Positions 1 through 6,199 of a DNA stretch of 40,739 nt are shown piece by piece (position 1 is the first letter of the stretch; the number at the start of each line of letters is the position of its first letter). The notes beneath the pieces are model-generated. The model saw only the letters and a program-made list of their open reading frames with translations. It had not been told where the DNA came from and did no database searches. The translations under genes were made by a program, and so were the position numbers. The stretch comes from Viridibacterium sediminicola (lineage in GTDB: Bacteria > Pseudomonadota > Gammaproteobacteria > Burkholderiales > Rhodocyclaceae), in assembly GCF_039631295.1 (NCBI RefSeq), contig NZ_JBDIVE010000017.1, positions 1-40,739 on the forward strand, written 5' to 3'.

Positions 1-14
1 CGCTTGTTGCTCAT
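1..14 (-). CDS. 5' end of an unidentified gene, cut by the window edge
   Basis: Only the start is present. Read on the minus strand there is a strong Shine-Dalgarno GGAGGTG (complement of 18-24), then TTT, then ATG at 14-12, followed by codons for Ser-Asn-Lys and a partial fourth. The product cannot be named from four residues. It is divergent from the ORF at 95. The near-ideal ribosome site is the only reason to call it a gene. Confidence 0.5.
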
Positions 15-94
15 AAACACCTCCATCAGCCTGAAAGTTTAAGGCTTCAGGGTGTCTAGAAAACCCGGGGCGATTCACAGGTATCGCCCTCGCC

Positions 95-475
95 TTGTTC
101 GGACTCATTTTGATCAGCCTGTCCGTCTGGCGGAATATTGATCTTTCCATCGATGAGAAGGGCATTACGGCGAAGTTCGAACAGTTTGCGGCCGAGGTCA
201 AAGCGGAAACCGGCGCGGCGATTGAGAAAATCGAGAAGACAGAGAGCGTGGCGCTTGAAGTCGCGAAGTCGGTCACGAATCTCAAGCGCTCGATTGACGT
301 GCGGAACGCGCAAGCGGTTCTGTCCGCAGCGGGTTATGCGGTGTTTGCCGATGGTTTCATGGGGCCGCAAACAAACGCGGCGCTCAAGCGGTTTCAAGAG
401 GAAAAAGGCATTCCGGTGACAGGCGAACTCGACCGGGAAACCATGGCGGCGATGAAGCTTTTTCCGATGAATTGA
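95..475 (+). CDS. Membrane-anchored protein with a peptidoglycan-binding domain, start uncertain
   Basis: The 126-residue product begins with a hydrophobic segment (residues 2-11), then a polar stretch likely to be helical (about 15-70). It ends in a PG_binding_1-type repeat (about 72-122: AQAVLSAAGY, the DGFMGPQT turn, NAALKRFQ, GELDRETMAAM). The fold binds peptidoglycan, so the likely location is the inner membrane facing the periplasm. The start is a problem. The frame is open from position 35, but it holds no ATG or GTG, only TTG at 95 with a weak AGGT at 79-82. Either TTG is used or the original 5' end was lost. Codon use is less GC-rich than in neighbours, with many AAA and ATT codons. 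No catalytic domain is visible. Confidence 0.6.
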   Translation: MFGLILISLSVWRNIDLSIDEKGITAKFEQFAAEVKAETGAAIEKIEKTESVALEVAKSVTNLKRSIDVRNAQAVLSAAGYAVFADGFMGPQTNAALKRFQEEKGIPVTGELDRETMAAMKLFPMN

Positions 476-520
476 ATAAGGCTTTGGGCGGAGTTAGAAC
501 GCCGCCCCCCCTATTCACAG

Positions 521-538
521 CCTGCGCAGCCTGCGCAG
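521..538. repeat. Short tandem duplication in an intergenic region
   Basis: The nonamer CCTGCGCAG occurs twice in direct succession (521-529 and 530-538). It lies in the 244-base gap between the peptidoglycan-binding gene and the small secreted protein gene. I see no credible gene in this gap; the long frame across it has the composition of non-coding DNA. Confidence 0.6.
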
Positions 539-588
539 TCACGCCCTTCTCACGTCGCCGCCAAGTCCTCTCCCGGCGCTACGCGCCC

Positions 589-614
589 CCCCTCTCCCGC
601 AAGCGGGCGAGGGG
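589..614. repeat. REP-like palindrome
   Basis: An imperfect inverted repeat, CCCCTCTCCCG / CGGGCGAGGGG, around CAAG. It forms six plus four base pairs with one mismatch. Palindromes of this kind recur between genes in many GC-rich bacteria. It may act as a transcript-end hairpin for the gene ending at 475, but no T-run follows on either strand. Confidence 0.5.
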
Positions 615-628
615 AAAGCCTGACCTTC

Positions 629-664
629 CTTCGCGGCCCTTTGCGTTGCCTTTGCACCTTTGCG
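629..664. repeat. CTTTGCG-type short repeat cluster
   Basis: Four spaced copies of a heptamer are visible: CTTCGCG (629), CTTTGCG (639), CTTTGCA (650) and CTTTGCG (658). They are followed by GTGAA. I recall similar CTTTGCG/GGTGAA strings between genes of unrelated bacteria, so this looks like a dispersed intergenic element and not a regulatory site for one gene. Function is unknown. Confidence 0.4.
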
Positions 665-719
665 GTGAATGCCTTTCTCAGCTCGCTGAAATCAGCCGCC
701 GGGGAGGCGCGGGCAAGGC

Positions 720-962
720 TTATCGTTCGGGCGGTTTGGGGGCGCCTTCGGGTTTCTTGAAGCCCTTGCTGCTCATGCAGGCTTCGAAGGCGGCGTCGCC
801 GGGCTTGCCTTGCGGTTTGCAGGCGTCAAACGCGGCTTTGAGTTCGGCGCTCAGCGGTGGCTGGCCGCCGGGGCCGGGGTTGCTGGCAGATGAGCTGCTG
901 GCGGCCCAGGAGACTGAGCACAGCAGGCCGCACAGGCTGAGCAGGAGTTTTGTCGCACGCAT
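720..962 (-). CDS. Small secreted protein of unknown function
   Basis: An 80-residue product with a clear signal peptide (MRATKLLLSLCGLLCSVSWA, cleavage near residue 20). The mature part is Ser/Pro-rich and then carries two cysteines spaced in similar contexts (AFDACKPQGK and AFEACMSSKG), which could form a disulfide. The tail is Lys/Pro-rich. I chose the ATG at 962 because it begins the signal peptide and has GGAGC upstream; the frame stays open further upstream, but that part reads as non-coding. The arrangement faintly recalls PsiF-type periplasmic proteins, but I do not recognise the family. It is in the same direction as the binding-protein gene, whose stop is 100 bases upstream. Confidence 0.7.
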   Translation of the reverse strand: MRATKLLLSLCGLLCSVSWAASSSSASNPGPGGQPPLSAELKAAFDACKPQGKPGDAAFEACMSSKGFKKPEGAPKPPER

Positions 963-1062
963 CGTGAAGCTCCACACATGAGTTGTGGCCGATGCTAGCA
1001 AGCGGCGCTGCAAGCTCCGGTTAAGCCTGCGGCGCCACGGGTTAAGTCCTGCAAATCCGGCG

Positions 1063-2169
1063 TTAGCGCAGGAAGGTGCCGTTGCCGGAGATGATCGACA
1101 GCTCGACGAAGCTGAGGCCGCGATGGTCATTCGGCCCGTAGCTGAGGTCCAGACCGCCGACATCGAATTTGTGCAGGCCTTCGAGCGCGGTCTGCAGACT
1201 GCTGCGGCTGGGGTTGGGGCCGGCGGCGCGCAGGGCGCCGACCAGCACCTTGGCGGCGGCCAGTCCTTCGAGGATGGAGGGCGTTACCGCCTCATCCTTC
1301 TGGCCTTTGAGGAGCTTGGCGGCCTCCTTGACCATGGGATAGACCACCGAGCGCTCATAGGGGAAGACCTGGGCCACGATGACGCCCTTGGCATGCTTGC
1401 CCAGCAGTTTGATGAAGCCTTCCGAGGCGTTGTTGGACAAGCTGGCGAACTGCGTCGTGATGCCTTCGTCGCGCATCTGCACGATGCCCTGCGCAGCCCA
1501 CTTGGCCGAGGCGATGATCAGCACGCTCTGCACATCGGTGCGCGCCAGGCGCTTGCTGATCGGCGCGAAGTTCGGCGCGCTGCGGTCGATCTTGTCGACA
1601 AAGGCGGGGTCGAAGCCCAGTTCCTTGAAGCCCTCTTTCGCCCCGGCGAGACCGTCGGCACCAAAGGCATCGTCCTGATACACCACGCCGATGCGGCTGG
1701 CGCCCATCTTGCTCATCATCACGATGGTTTGCGCGGCTTCGAGGCGGTAGGGCGTGCGCACGATGAAGACCTGCTTCTTCACCGGCTCGTAAAGGCTTTG
1801 CGCGCCGCTCGATGGGGCGATGAGCGGTACGCCGTAGCGCTCGACCAGGGGCAACATCGCTTCCGTGGTGGCCGTGCCACGCGAGAGGAACAGCGCCAGC
1901 ACCTTGTTCTGGGTGATCAGGGTCTCGGCATTGTTGGCGGCCTTGGCCGCTTCGAACTGGTCGTCCAGGGTGAGCAAGCGGACCTTCTGGCCATGCACGC
2001 CGCCCTGGGCATTGATGGCGTCGAGATAGAGCTGGGCGCCCAGCTGGGTCTCCTTGACGCCGGCCGCTACCGGACCGGTCAAGCCCGTGGTCTGGCCGAT
2101 GAGGATGTCGGCACGAGCCGGCAGCGCCAGACTCAGCGCGGCGAGGATAATCCATTTAAAACAAGACAT
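1063..2169 (-). CDS. ABC transporter substrate-binding protein, branched-chain amino acid (LivJ) type
   Basis: A 368-residue periplasmic binding protein. The signal peptide spans residues 1-20 and cleavage after PARA is likely. The mature sequence opens with ILIGQTTGLTGPVAAG, then QLYLDAINAQGGVHGQ, typical of the Peripla_BP_6 type I fold that binds branched-chain amino acids, amides or aromatic acids. RIGVVYQDDAFGADG and IGVVYQ-type strands mark the second lobe. The ATG at 2169 is preceded by AGGAGC. No permease or ATPase genes of the Liv system lie beside it, so it is an orphan component that must use a transporter encoded elsewhere or act as a sensor. The ligand cannot be read from the sequence. 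Confidence 0.88.
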   Translation of the reverse strand: MSCFKWIILAALSLALPARADILIGQTTGLTGPVAAGVKETQLGAQLYLDAINAQGGVHGQKVRLLTLDDQFEAAKAANNAETLITQNKVLALFLSRGTATTEAMLPLVERYGVPLIAPSSGAQSLYEPVKKQVFIVRTPYRLEAAQTIVMMSKMGASRIGVVYQDDAFGADGLAGAKEGFKELGFDPAFVDKIDRSAPNFAPISKRLARTDVQSVLIIASAKWAAQGIVQMRDEGITTQFASLSNNASEGFIKLLGKHAKGVIVAQVFPYERSVVYPMVKEAAKLLKGQKDEAVTPSILEGLAAAKVLVGALRAAGPNPSRSSLQTALEGLHKFDVGGLDLSYGPNDHRGLSFVELSIISGNGTFLR

Positions 2170-2268
2170 TGCTGCTCCTGATCGCTCCGGTGAACGATCA
2201 AGGTAGTACAGCCGGCGCAGGCGAACGATGCGGGTTTTCCACAAACACCATGCGTCGTCCAAGGCTTT

Positions 2269-2287
2269 ACAGCAGGGTATTTGCTGT
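2269..2287. terminator. Short hairpin after the methyltransferase gene
   Basis: A perfect 6-bp stem ACAGCA/TGCTGT around a 7-base loop lies 15 bases past the methyltransferase stop. No T-run follows, so intrinsic termination is doubtful. Confidence 0.25.
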
Positions 2288-2301
2288 GCTGCACAACGCC
2301 G

Positions 2302-2892
2302 CTAAGGCTTGCGCGCGATGAGCTGGACCACGGCGCCACGGCCGGTGTGGTAATGCCCTTCGATGACGTCCCGCTCCAGCGCGGCAAAGTGCTCGAAATG
2401 CAGCGCGCCCAGTTCGAGATGCAGCGATTCCGGCGTGGTCTTGGTATCGACCGAGGGGCCGCCCCCGGTGCCGTAATGGAGCTGCTCGGGGCGGTAGGCC
2501 TCAAGCAGGAACACGCCGCCGGGCTTGAGCGCGCGTACGACTTTGGCATGCAGCAGGCTGCGTGCCGCGCTGGGCAAGGGGCAGAAGATCGAGATGATGG
2601 CGTCCCAGCAGTTCTCGCCGAGCTCGAACTGGCTCAGATCGGCGTGGATCAGTTCCAGGCTGACGCCACGTTCCTCCGCCAGTTTGCGCGCCTTGGCGAG
2701 GCCGACGGCCGAAGCATCCACCGCGCTGACGGCGTAGCCCTGCGCGGCCAGAAACACGGCATTGCGCCCCTCGCCCTCGGCCAGGCTGAGCACGCGCCCC
2801 TTGGGCAAGGCCGCACAGTGGGCGACCAGAAAATCGTTCGCGTCCTTGCCATAGGCATAGTCTTCGCTGCTGTAGCGCTGGTCCCACATCAC
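2302..2892 (-). CDS. Class I SAM-dependent methyltransferase, TehB-like
   Basis: A 196-residue protein with the Rossmann methyltransferase pattern. The N-terminal WDQRYSSEDYAYGKDANDFL is typical of the TehB/thiopurine-methyltransferase-like group. Motif I is VLSLAEGEGRNAVFLAAQG (about 34-52), the ribose-binding acidic residue is in VSAVDAS, and motif IV is around CWDAIISIFCPLP. In TehB this fold methylates tellurite, but many relatives have unknown substrates, so only the enzyme class is safe. Two adjacent Met codons (2892 and 2889) could each start it. The gene is monocistronic as far as visible, with 132 bases to the binding-protein gene. Confidence 0.85.
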   Translation of the reverse strand: MMWDQRYSSEDYAYGKDANDFLVAHCAALPKGRVLSLAEGEGRNAVFLAAQGYAVSAVDASAVGLAKARKLAEERGVSLELIHADLSQFELGENCWDAIISIFCPLPSAARSLLHAKVVRALKPGGVFLLEAYRPEQLHYGTGGGPSVDTKTTPESLHLELGALHFEHFAALERDVIEGHYHTGRGAVVQLIARKP

Positions 2893-3034
2893 GGCATCCT
2901 CCGGGCTGGCTCAGGGTCTTCATCTTAAGCCATCGGCCGCCGATGCGGCAGCGTAGCGCCGAGCGGAACGATAGCCTGGAGGCGTCTGCCGCATCCACTT
3001 CGCCGGGCTTCTGACAATCATCTGGAGCGCGCAA

Positions 3035-3048
3035 TTGATGCGGATCAA
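3035..3048. promoter_or_regulatory. FNR/ANR-type binding site upstream of nrdD
   Basis: TTGATGCGGATCAA matches the FNR/CRP-family consensus TTGAT-N4-ATCAA without a mismatch. Its centre is 3041.5. A -10-like TAACTA at 3072-3077 would put the transcription start near 3083, making this a class II site at about -41.5, the classic position for FNR activation under low oxygen. The downstream anaerobic ribonucleotide reductase genes fit this regulation. Confidence 0.85.
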
Positions 3049-3071
3049 AAGTCAAAAAGCCGGCGCATGGG

Positions 3072-3077
3072 TAACTA
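3072..3077 (+). promoter_or_regulatory. Probable -10 element of the nrd promoter
   Basis: TAACTA, embedded in an AT-rich stretch that stands out from the GC-rich surroundings, lies 24 bases after the FNR site. This is correct for an FNR-dependent class II promoter. No -35 is needed or seen apart from the FNR site. The leader to the nrdD ATG would be about 48 bases. Confidence 0.5.
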
Positions 3078-3130
3078 TATATAGGGATTAATGAGCAACA
3101 AACAACTACATCTAGTATCAGGAGGGGTTG

Positions 3131-5128
3131 ATGCAGGAACTGACGGGGGTCATCAAGCGCGATGGCAGGCTGCTGCCATTCGATGCCAGCAAGATTGAAG
3201 CGGCCATCGCCAAGGCGGGGCAGGCCAGCGGCGAATTCCAGCCTTCGGAGGCGGCGCGCATCACGCGCCTGGTCGTCGACCGGCTGAGCGCACAAGGCGA
3301 GCTGGTGCCGAGCATCGAACGCGTGCAGGACACCGTCGAAGTGTCCTTGATGGCCGCCGGCTGGTATCGCACCTCGCGCGCCTACATCGTCTATCGCGAA
3401 CAGCGCTCGCGTCTGCGCACCGATCACAAGACCGTGGTCGATGTCGAAAACGCCATCAACGAGTATCTGGACCGCCGCGACTGGCGCGTCAACGCCAATG
3501 CCAACCAGGGCTATTCGCTGGGCGGCCTGATCCTCAATGTGTCGGGCAAGGTGATCGCCAATTACTGGCTCAACCACGTGTATGCCAAAGAGATTGGCGA
3601 AGCGCACCGCAACGGCGATGTGCACATCCACGACCTCGATATGCTGTCCGGCTACTGCGCCGGCTGGTCACTGCGCACCCTGCTGACCGAAGGTTTCAAC
3701 GGCGTGCCGGGCAAGGTCGAATCGGCGCCGCCCAAGCACCTGGGTTCGGCGGTCGGGCAGATCGTGAACTTCCTCGGCACCCTGCAAAACGAATGGGCCG
3801 GCGCGCAGGCTTTCAGCTCTTTCGACACTTATCTCGCGCCCTTCATCCGCAAGGACAATCTGTCCTACGCGCAAGTGCGTCAGTGCATCCAGGAGTTGAT
3901 CTACAACCTCAATGTGCCGAGCCGCTGGGGCACGCAGACGCCGTTCACCAATCTGACCTTTGACTGGGTCTGCCCGGAAGACCTGCGCGAGCAGATTCCC
4001 TACATCGGCGGCGAAGAGATGCCATTTGCCTACGGCGAGCTGCAGGCCGAGATGGACATGATCAACCGCGCCTACATCGACGTGATGACGGCCGGTGACA
4101 AGTTCGGCCGCGTGTTCACCTTCCCGATTCCAACCTACAACATCACGCCGGATTTCGATTGGGACAGCGAGAACGCCAACCGCCTGTTCGAAATGACGGC
4201 CAAGTACGGCCTGCCCTATTTCCAGAACTTCCTCAACTCGGAGCTGACGCCGAACATGGTGCGCAGCATGTGCTGCCGCCTGCAGCTCGATCTGCGCGAG
4301 CTCTTGAAGCGCGGCAACGGCCTGTTCGGCTCCGCCGAGCAGACCGGCTCGCTGGGCGTGGTGACGATCAATTGCGCGCGCATCGGTTACCAGCACAAGG
4401 GCGATGAAGCGGGCTTGTTCGCCCGCGTCGACCGCCTGCTCGAACTGGGCCGCGACAGCCTCGAAGTGAAGCGCCAGGTGATCCAGCAACTCATCGACGC
4501 CGGGCTGTTCCCCTACACCAAGCGCTATCTGGGCACGCTGCGCAATCACTTCAGCACCCTGGGCGTGAATGGCATCAACGAGATGATCCGCAACTTCACT
4601 GGTGATGCGCATGACATCACCAGCGAATGGGGTCACGACTTCGCGCTGCGCCTGCTCAACCACATCCGCGCACGCATGAGCGAGTTCCAGGAACAGACCG
4701 GCCACCTCTTCAATCTCGAAGCGACGCCGGCCGAGGGCACCACCTACCGCTTCGCCCGCGAGGACCGCAAGCGCTGGCCCGACATCCTGCAAGCGGGCAG
4801 CAAGGATCAGCCGTACTACACCAATTCCTCGCAGCTGCCGGTCGGCTTCACCGACGACCCCTTCGAGGCCCTCACGCGCCAGGAGCCGCTGCAGACGCGC
4901 TACACCGGCGGCACCGTGCTGCATCTGTACATGAACGAAAGCATATCGAGCGTGAATGCCTGCAAGAAGCTGGTGCGGCGCTCGCTGGAAAACTTCCGCC
5001 TGCCCTACATCACCGTCACGCCGACCTTCTCGATCTGCCCCAAGCACGGTTACCTCAAGGGCGAACACAAGTTCTGCCCGAAGTGCGACGAAGCGCTGAT
5101 CGCCAAGAAGCTCGCTTGCTGCGACTGA
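3131..5128 (+). CDS. nrdD: Anaerobic (class III) ribonucleoside-triphosphate reductase, catalytic part lacking the glycyl radical loop
   Basis: A 665-residue protein starting at ATG 3131, with AGGAGG at 3120-3125; a TTG at 3128 is less likely. It reduces ribonucleotides to deoxyribonucleotides without oxygen. Residues 3-90 form an ATP-cone (VIKRDGRLLPFDASKI). The catalytic barrel follows, with SMCCR at 379-383, where the second Cys aligns with the thiyl-radical cysteine of NrdD. FNIGKQ-type C-terminal sequence is absent here. The chain ends in a zinc ribbon with C636, H639, C649 and C652, then LACCD and TGA. The canonical RV(M/C)GY loop that carries the radical glycine is not in this frame; it is encoded by the next ORF. 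MCCR instead of MGCR suggests the thioredoxin-type rather than the formate-type NrdD, which is my inference. Confidence 0.93.
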   Translation: MQELTGVIKRDGRLLPFDASKIEAAIAKAGQASGEFQPSEAARITRLVVDRLSAQGELVPSIERVQDTVEVSLMAAGWYRTSRAYIVYREQRSRLRTDHKTVVDVENAINEYLDRRDWRVNANANQGYSLGGLILNVSGKVIANYWLNHVYAKEIGEAHRNGDVHIHDLDMLSGYCAGWSLRTLLTEGFNGVPGKVESAPPKHLGSAVGQIVNFLGTLQNEWAGAQAFSSFDTYLAPFIRKDNLSYAQVRQCIQELIYNLNVPSRWGTQTPFTNLTFDWVCPEDLREQIPYIGGEEMPFAYGELQAEMDMINRAYIDVMTAGDKFGRVFTFPIPTYNITPDFDWDSENANRLFEMTAKYGLPYFQNFLNSELTPNMVRSMCCRLQLDLRELLKRGNGLFGSAEQTGSLGVVTINCARIGYQHKGDEAGLFARVDRLLELGRDSLEVKRQVIQQLIDAGLFPYTKRYLGTLRNHFSTLGVNGINEMIRNFTGDAHDITSEWGHDFALRLLNHIRARMSEFQEQTGHLFNLEATPAEGTTYRFAREDRKRWPDILQAGSKDQPYYTNSSQLPVGFTDDPFEALTRQEPLQTRYTGGTVLHLYMNESISSVNACKKLVRRSLENFRLPYITVTPTFSICPKHGYLKGEHKFCPKCDEALIAKKLACCD

Positions 5129-5159
5129 ACCCCAACATTTACCATCAGGAGTCTTACCG

Positions 5160-5336
5160 ATGAATCAACTCGCCCTGCCCGTCGTTGCCGAAATCCAGAT
5201 CGAACTCAAGGACGAAGAACGCACGCCTTGTGAAGTGTGGACGCGCGTGATGGGCTATCACCGCCCGGTTGCCTCGTTCAACATCGGCAAACAAGGCGAA
5301 CATGCCGAGCGCAGTTTTTTCAACGAGCCGCGCTGA
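5160..5336 (+). CDS. Stand-alone glycyl radical domain of NrdD (split subunit)
   Basis: A 58-residue ORF whose second half reads EVWTRVMGYHRPV (25-37) and then FNIGKQGEHAER. This is the C-terminal glycyl radical loop normally fused to NrdD; Gly32 would be the radical site made by NrdG. It starts 31 bases after the nrdD stop, in a different frame. It has its own ATG and a good AGGAG (5147-5151) with an 8-base spacer, so it is translated separately. The first 20 residues (MNQLALPVVAEIQIELKD) are a new N-terminus that could dock onto the large chain. This recalls YfiD/GrcA, a free glycyl radical domain that repairs pyruvate formate-lyase. nrdG begins inside its 3' end. The ORF is too short for most automatic ORF cut-offs. 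Confidence 0.88.
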   Translation: MNQLALPVVAEIQIELKDEERTPCEVWTRVMGYHRPVASFNIGKQGEHAERSFFNEPR

Positions 5337-6024
5337 GCGTCCCGCCGCCGATCTGCGTATCGGCGGCTTCGTCCCTTGCAGCACGCAGGACTGGCCGGAC
5401 CAGCTGGCGGCGGTGGTGTTCCTCGCCGGCTGCGCCTGGCGTTGCCACTACTGCCACAACCCGCATCTGCAGTCGCGTCAGGCGCTCTCCGATCTGCACT
5501 GGGACGATCTGCTGCCCTTGCTCGCCACGCGCCGTGCGCTGCTCGACGGCGTGGTCTTCTCGGGTGGCGAACCGACGATCGATGCGGCCCTGCCGGCCGC
5601 CATCGACGCCGTGCGTGCGCTGGGCCTGAAGGTCGCGCTGCACAGCGCCGGCAGTCATCCGCACAAGCTTGCCGCGCTGCTCGACAAGCTCGACTGGATC
5701 GGCCTCGACATCAAGACCCTGCCCGCTGAGTACGACGCCCTCACCGGCTGTCCGGGCAGCGGTGCCAAAGCCTGGGCCAGCCTGAAGCTGGTGCTGGAAT
5801 CCGGCTGCGATCACGAGCTGCGCATCACCGCGCATCCCAACTGGCTGCCTGAAGCGCGCCTGGACGCCTTGATCGCCGAGCTGGCAGCACTCGGCGCGCA
5901 GCAGGTGGCGATCCAGGCGGCACGCGCGCCGGGCGCCACGCGCAGCAATGCCCACTACAGCGCGGACGCCCTGGCGCGCTGGGCTGAACAGCTGCCCCAG
6001 CTGACGCTGCGTGGCTTCAGCTAG
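5302..6024 (+). CDS. nrdG: Anaerobic ribonucleotide reductase activating enzyme (radical SAM)
   Basis: A 240-residue radical SAM protein with the cluster motif C44-AWR-C48-HY-C51 (CX3CX2C). HNP follows, then the GGEPT SAM-binding motif (VVFSGGEPTID). It uses reduced flavodoxin and S-adenosylmethionine to generate the glycyl radical on NrdD, here presumably on Gly32 of the small upstream ORF. The only reasonable ATG is 5302, which overlaps the glycyl radical ORF by 35 bases in another frame, implying translational coupling. An upstream TTG (5269) would give a longer product without family resemblance. The preceding AAGGCG is a weak ribosome site. Length and the DLRIGGFVPCSTQDWPDQLA opening fit the NrdG family of pseudomonads and betaproteobacteria. 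Confidence 0.92.
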   Translation: MPSAVFSTSRAERPAADLRIGGFVPCSTQDWPDQLAAVVFLAGCAWRCHYCHNPHLQSRQALSDLHWDDLLPLLATRRALLDGVVFSGGEPTIDAALPAAIDAVRALGLKVALHSAGSHPHKLAALLDKLDWIGLDIKTLPAEYDALTGCPGSGAKAWASLKLVLESGCDHELRITAHPNWLPEARLDALIAELAALGAQQVAIQAARAPGATRSNAHYSADALARWAEQLPQLTLRGFS

Positions 6025-6199
6025 CGCGCCAGCTGCGGGAGGCGGTGGATAAAGTCTATCGGTCGCGGCACAGCACGCCCTCTTGCGGCCGCAAGGTCCG
6101 TATGATGGCGGCCTTCTGACTTCAGACAGAGCGCCCGCAGCCAATGCTGCTAGGCTCGCTGCTCAGACCCTTTCAGCCAACACCCGCAGGACCCGCTTC

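Noticed and set aside
472..981. A 169-codon plus-strand frame across the repeat region and the small secreted protein gene
   Set aside because: It lacks a ribosome site and family resemblance, is Pro/Arg/Ser-rich like antisense GC-rich DNA, and overlaps the better supported minus-strand gene with a signal peptide.
985..2181. A long plus-strand frame opposite the substrate-binding protein gene
   Set aside because: It is the mirror frame of a clear Peripla_BP_6 gene. His/Asp/Leu-rich composition is typical of antisense frames in GC-rich DNA.
3091..3195. A short ORF (MSNKQLHLVSGG start) overlapping the nrdD start
   Set aside because: It runs through the nrdD ribosome site, has no ribosome site of its own, and ends inside nrdD in another frame. 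A leader peptide cannot be excluded, but nothing supports it.
3668..5068. A 466-codon minus-strand frame opposite nrdD
   Set aside because: Antisense shadow of a strongly conserved gene; composition is Val/Gln/Ala/His-rich without recognisable motifs.
5126..5128. Reading the nrdD TGA as selenocysteine
   Set aside because: The frame after TGA does not continue into the glycyl radical sequence, which lies in another frame, and no hairpin resembling a SECIS element is evident.
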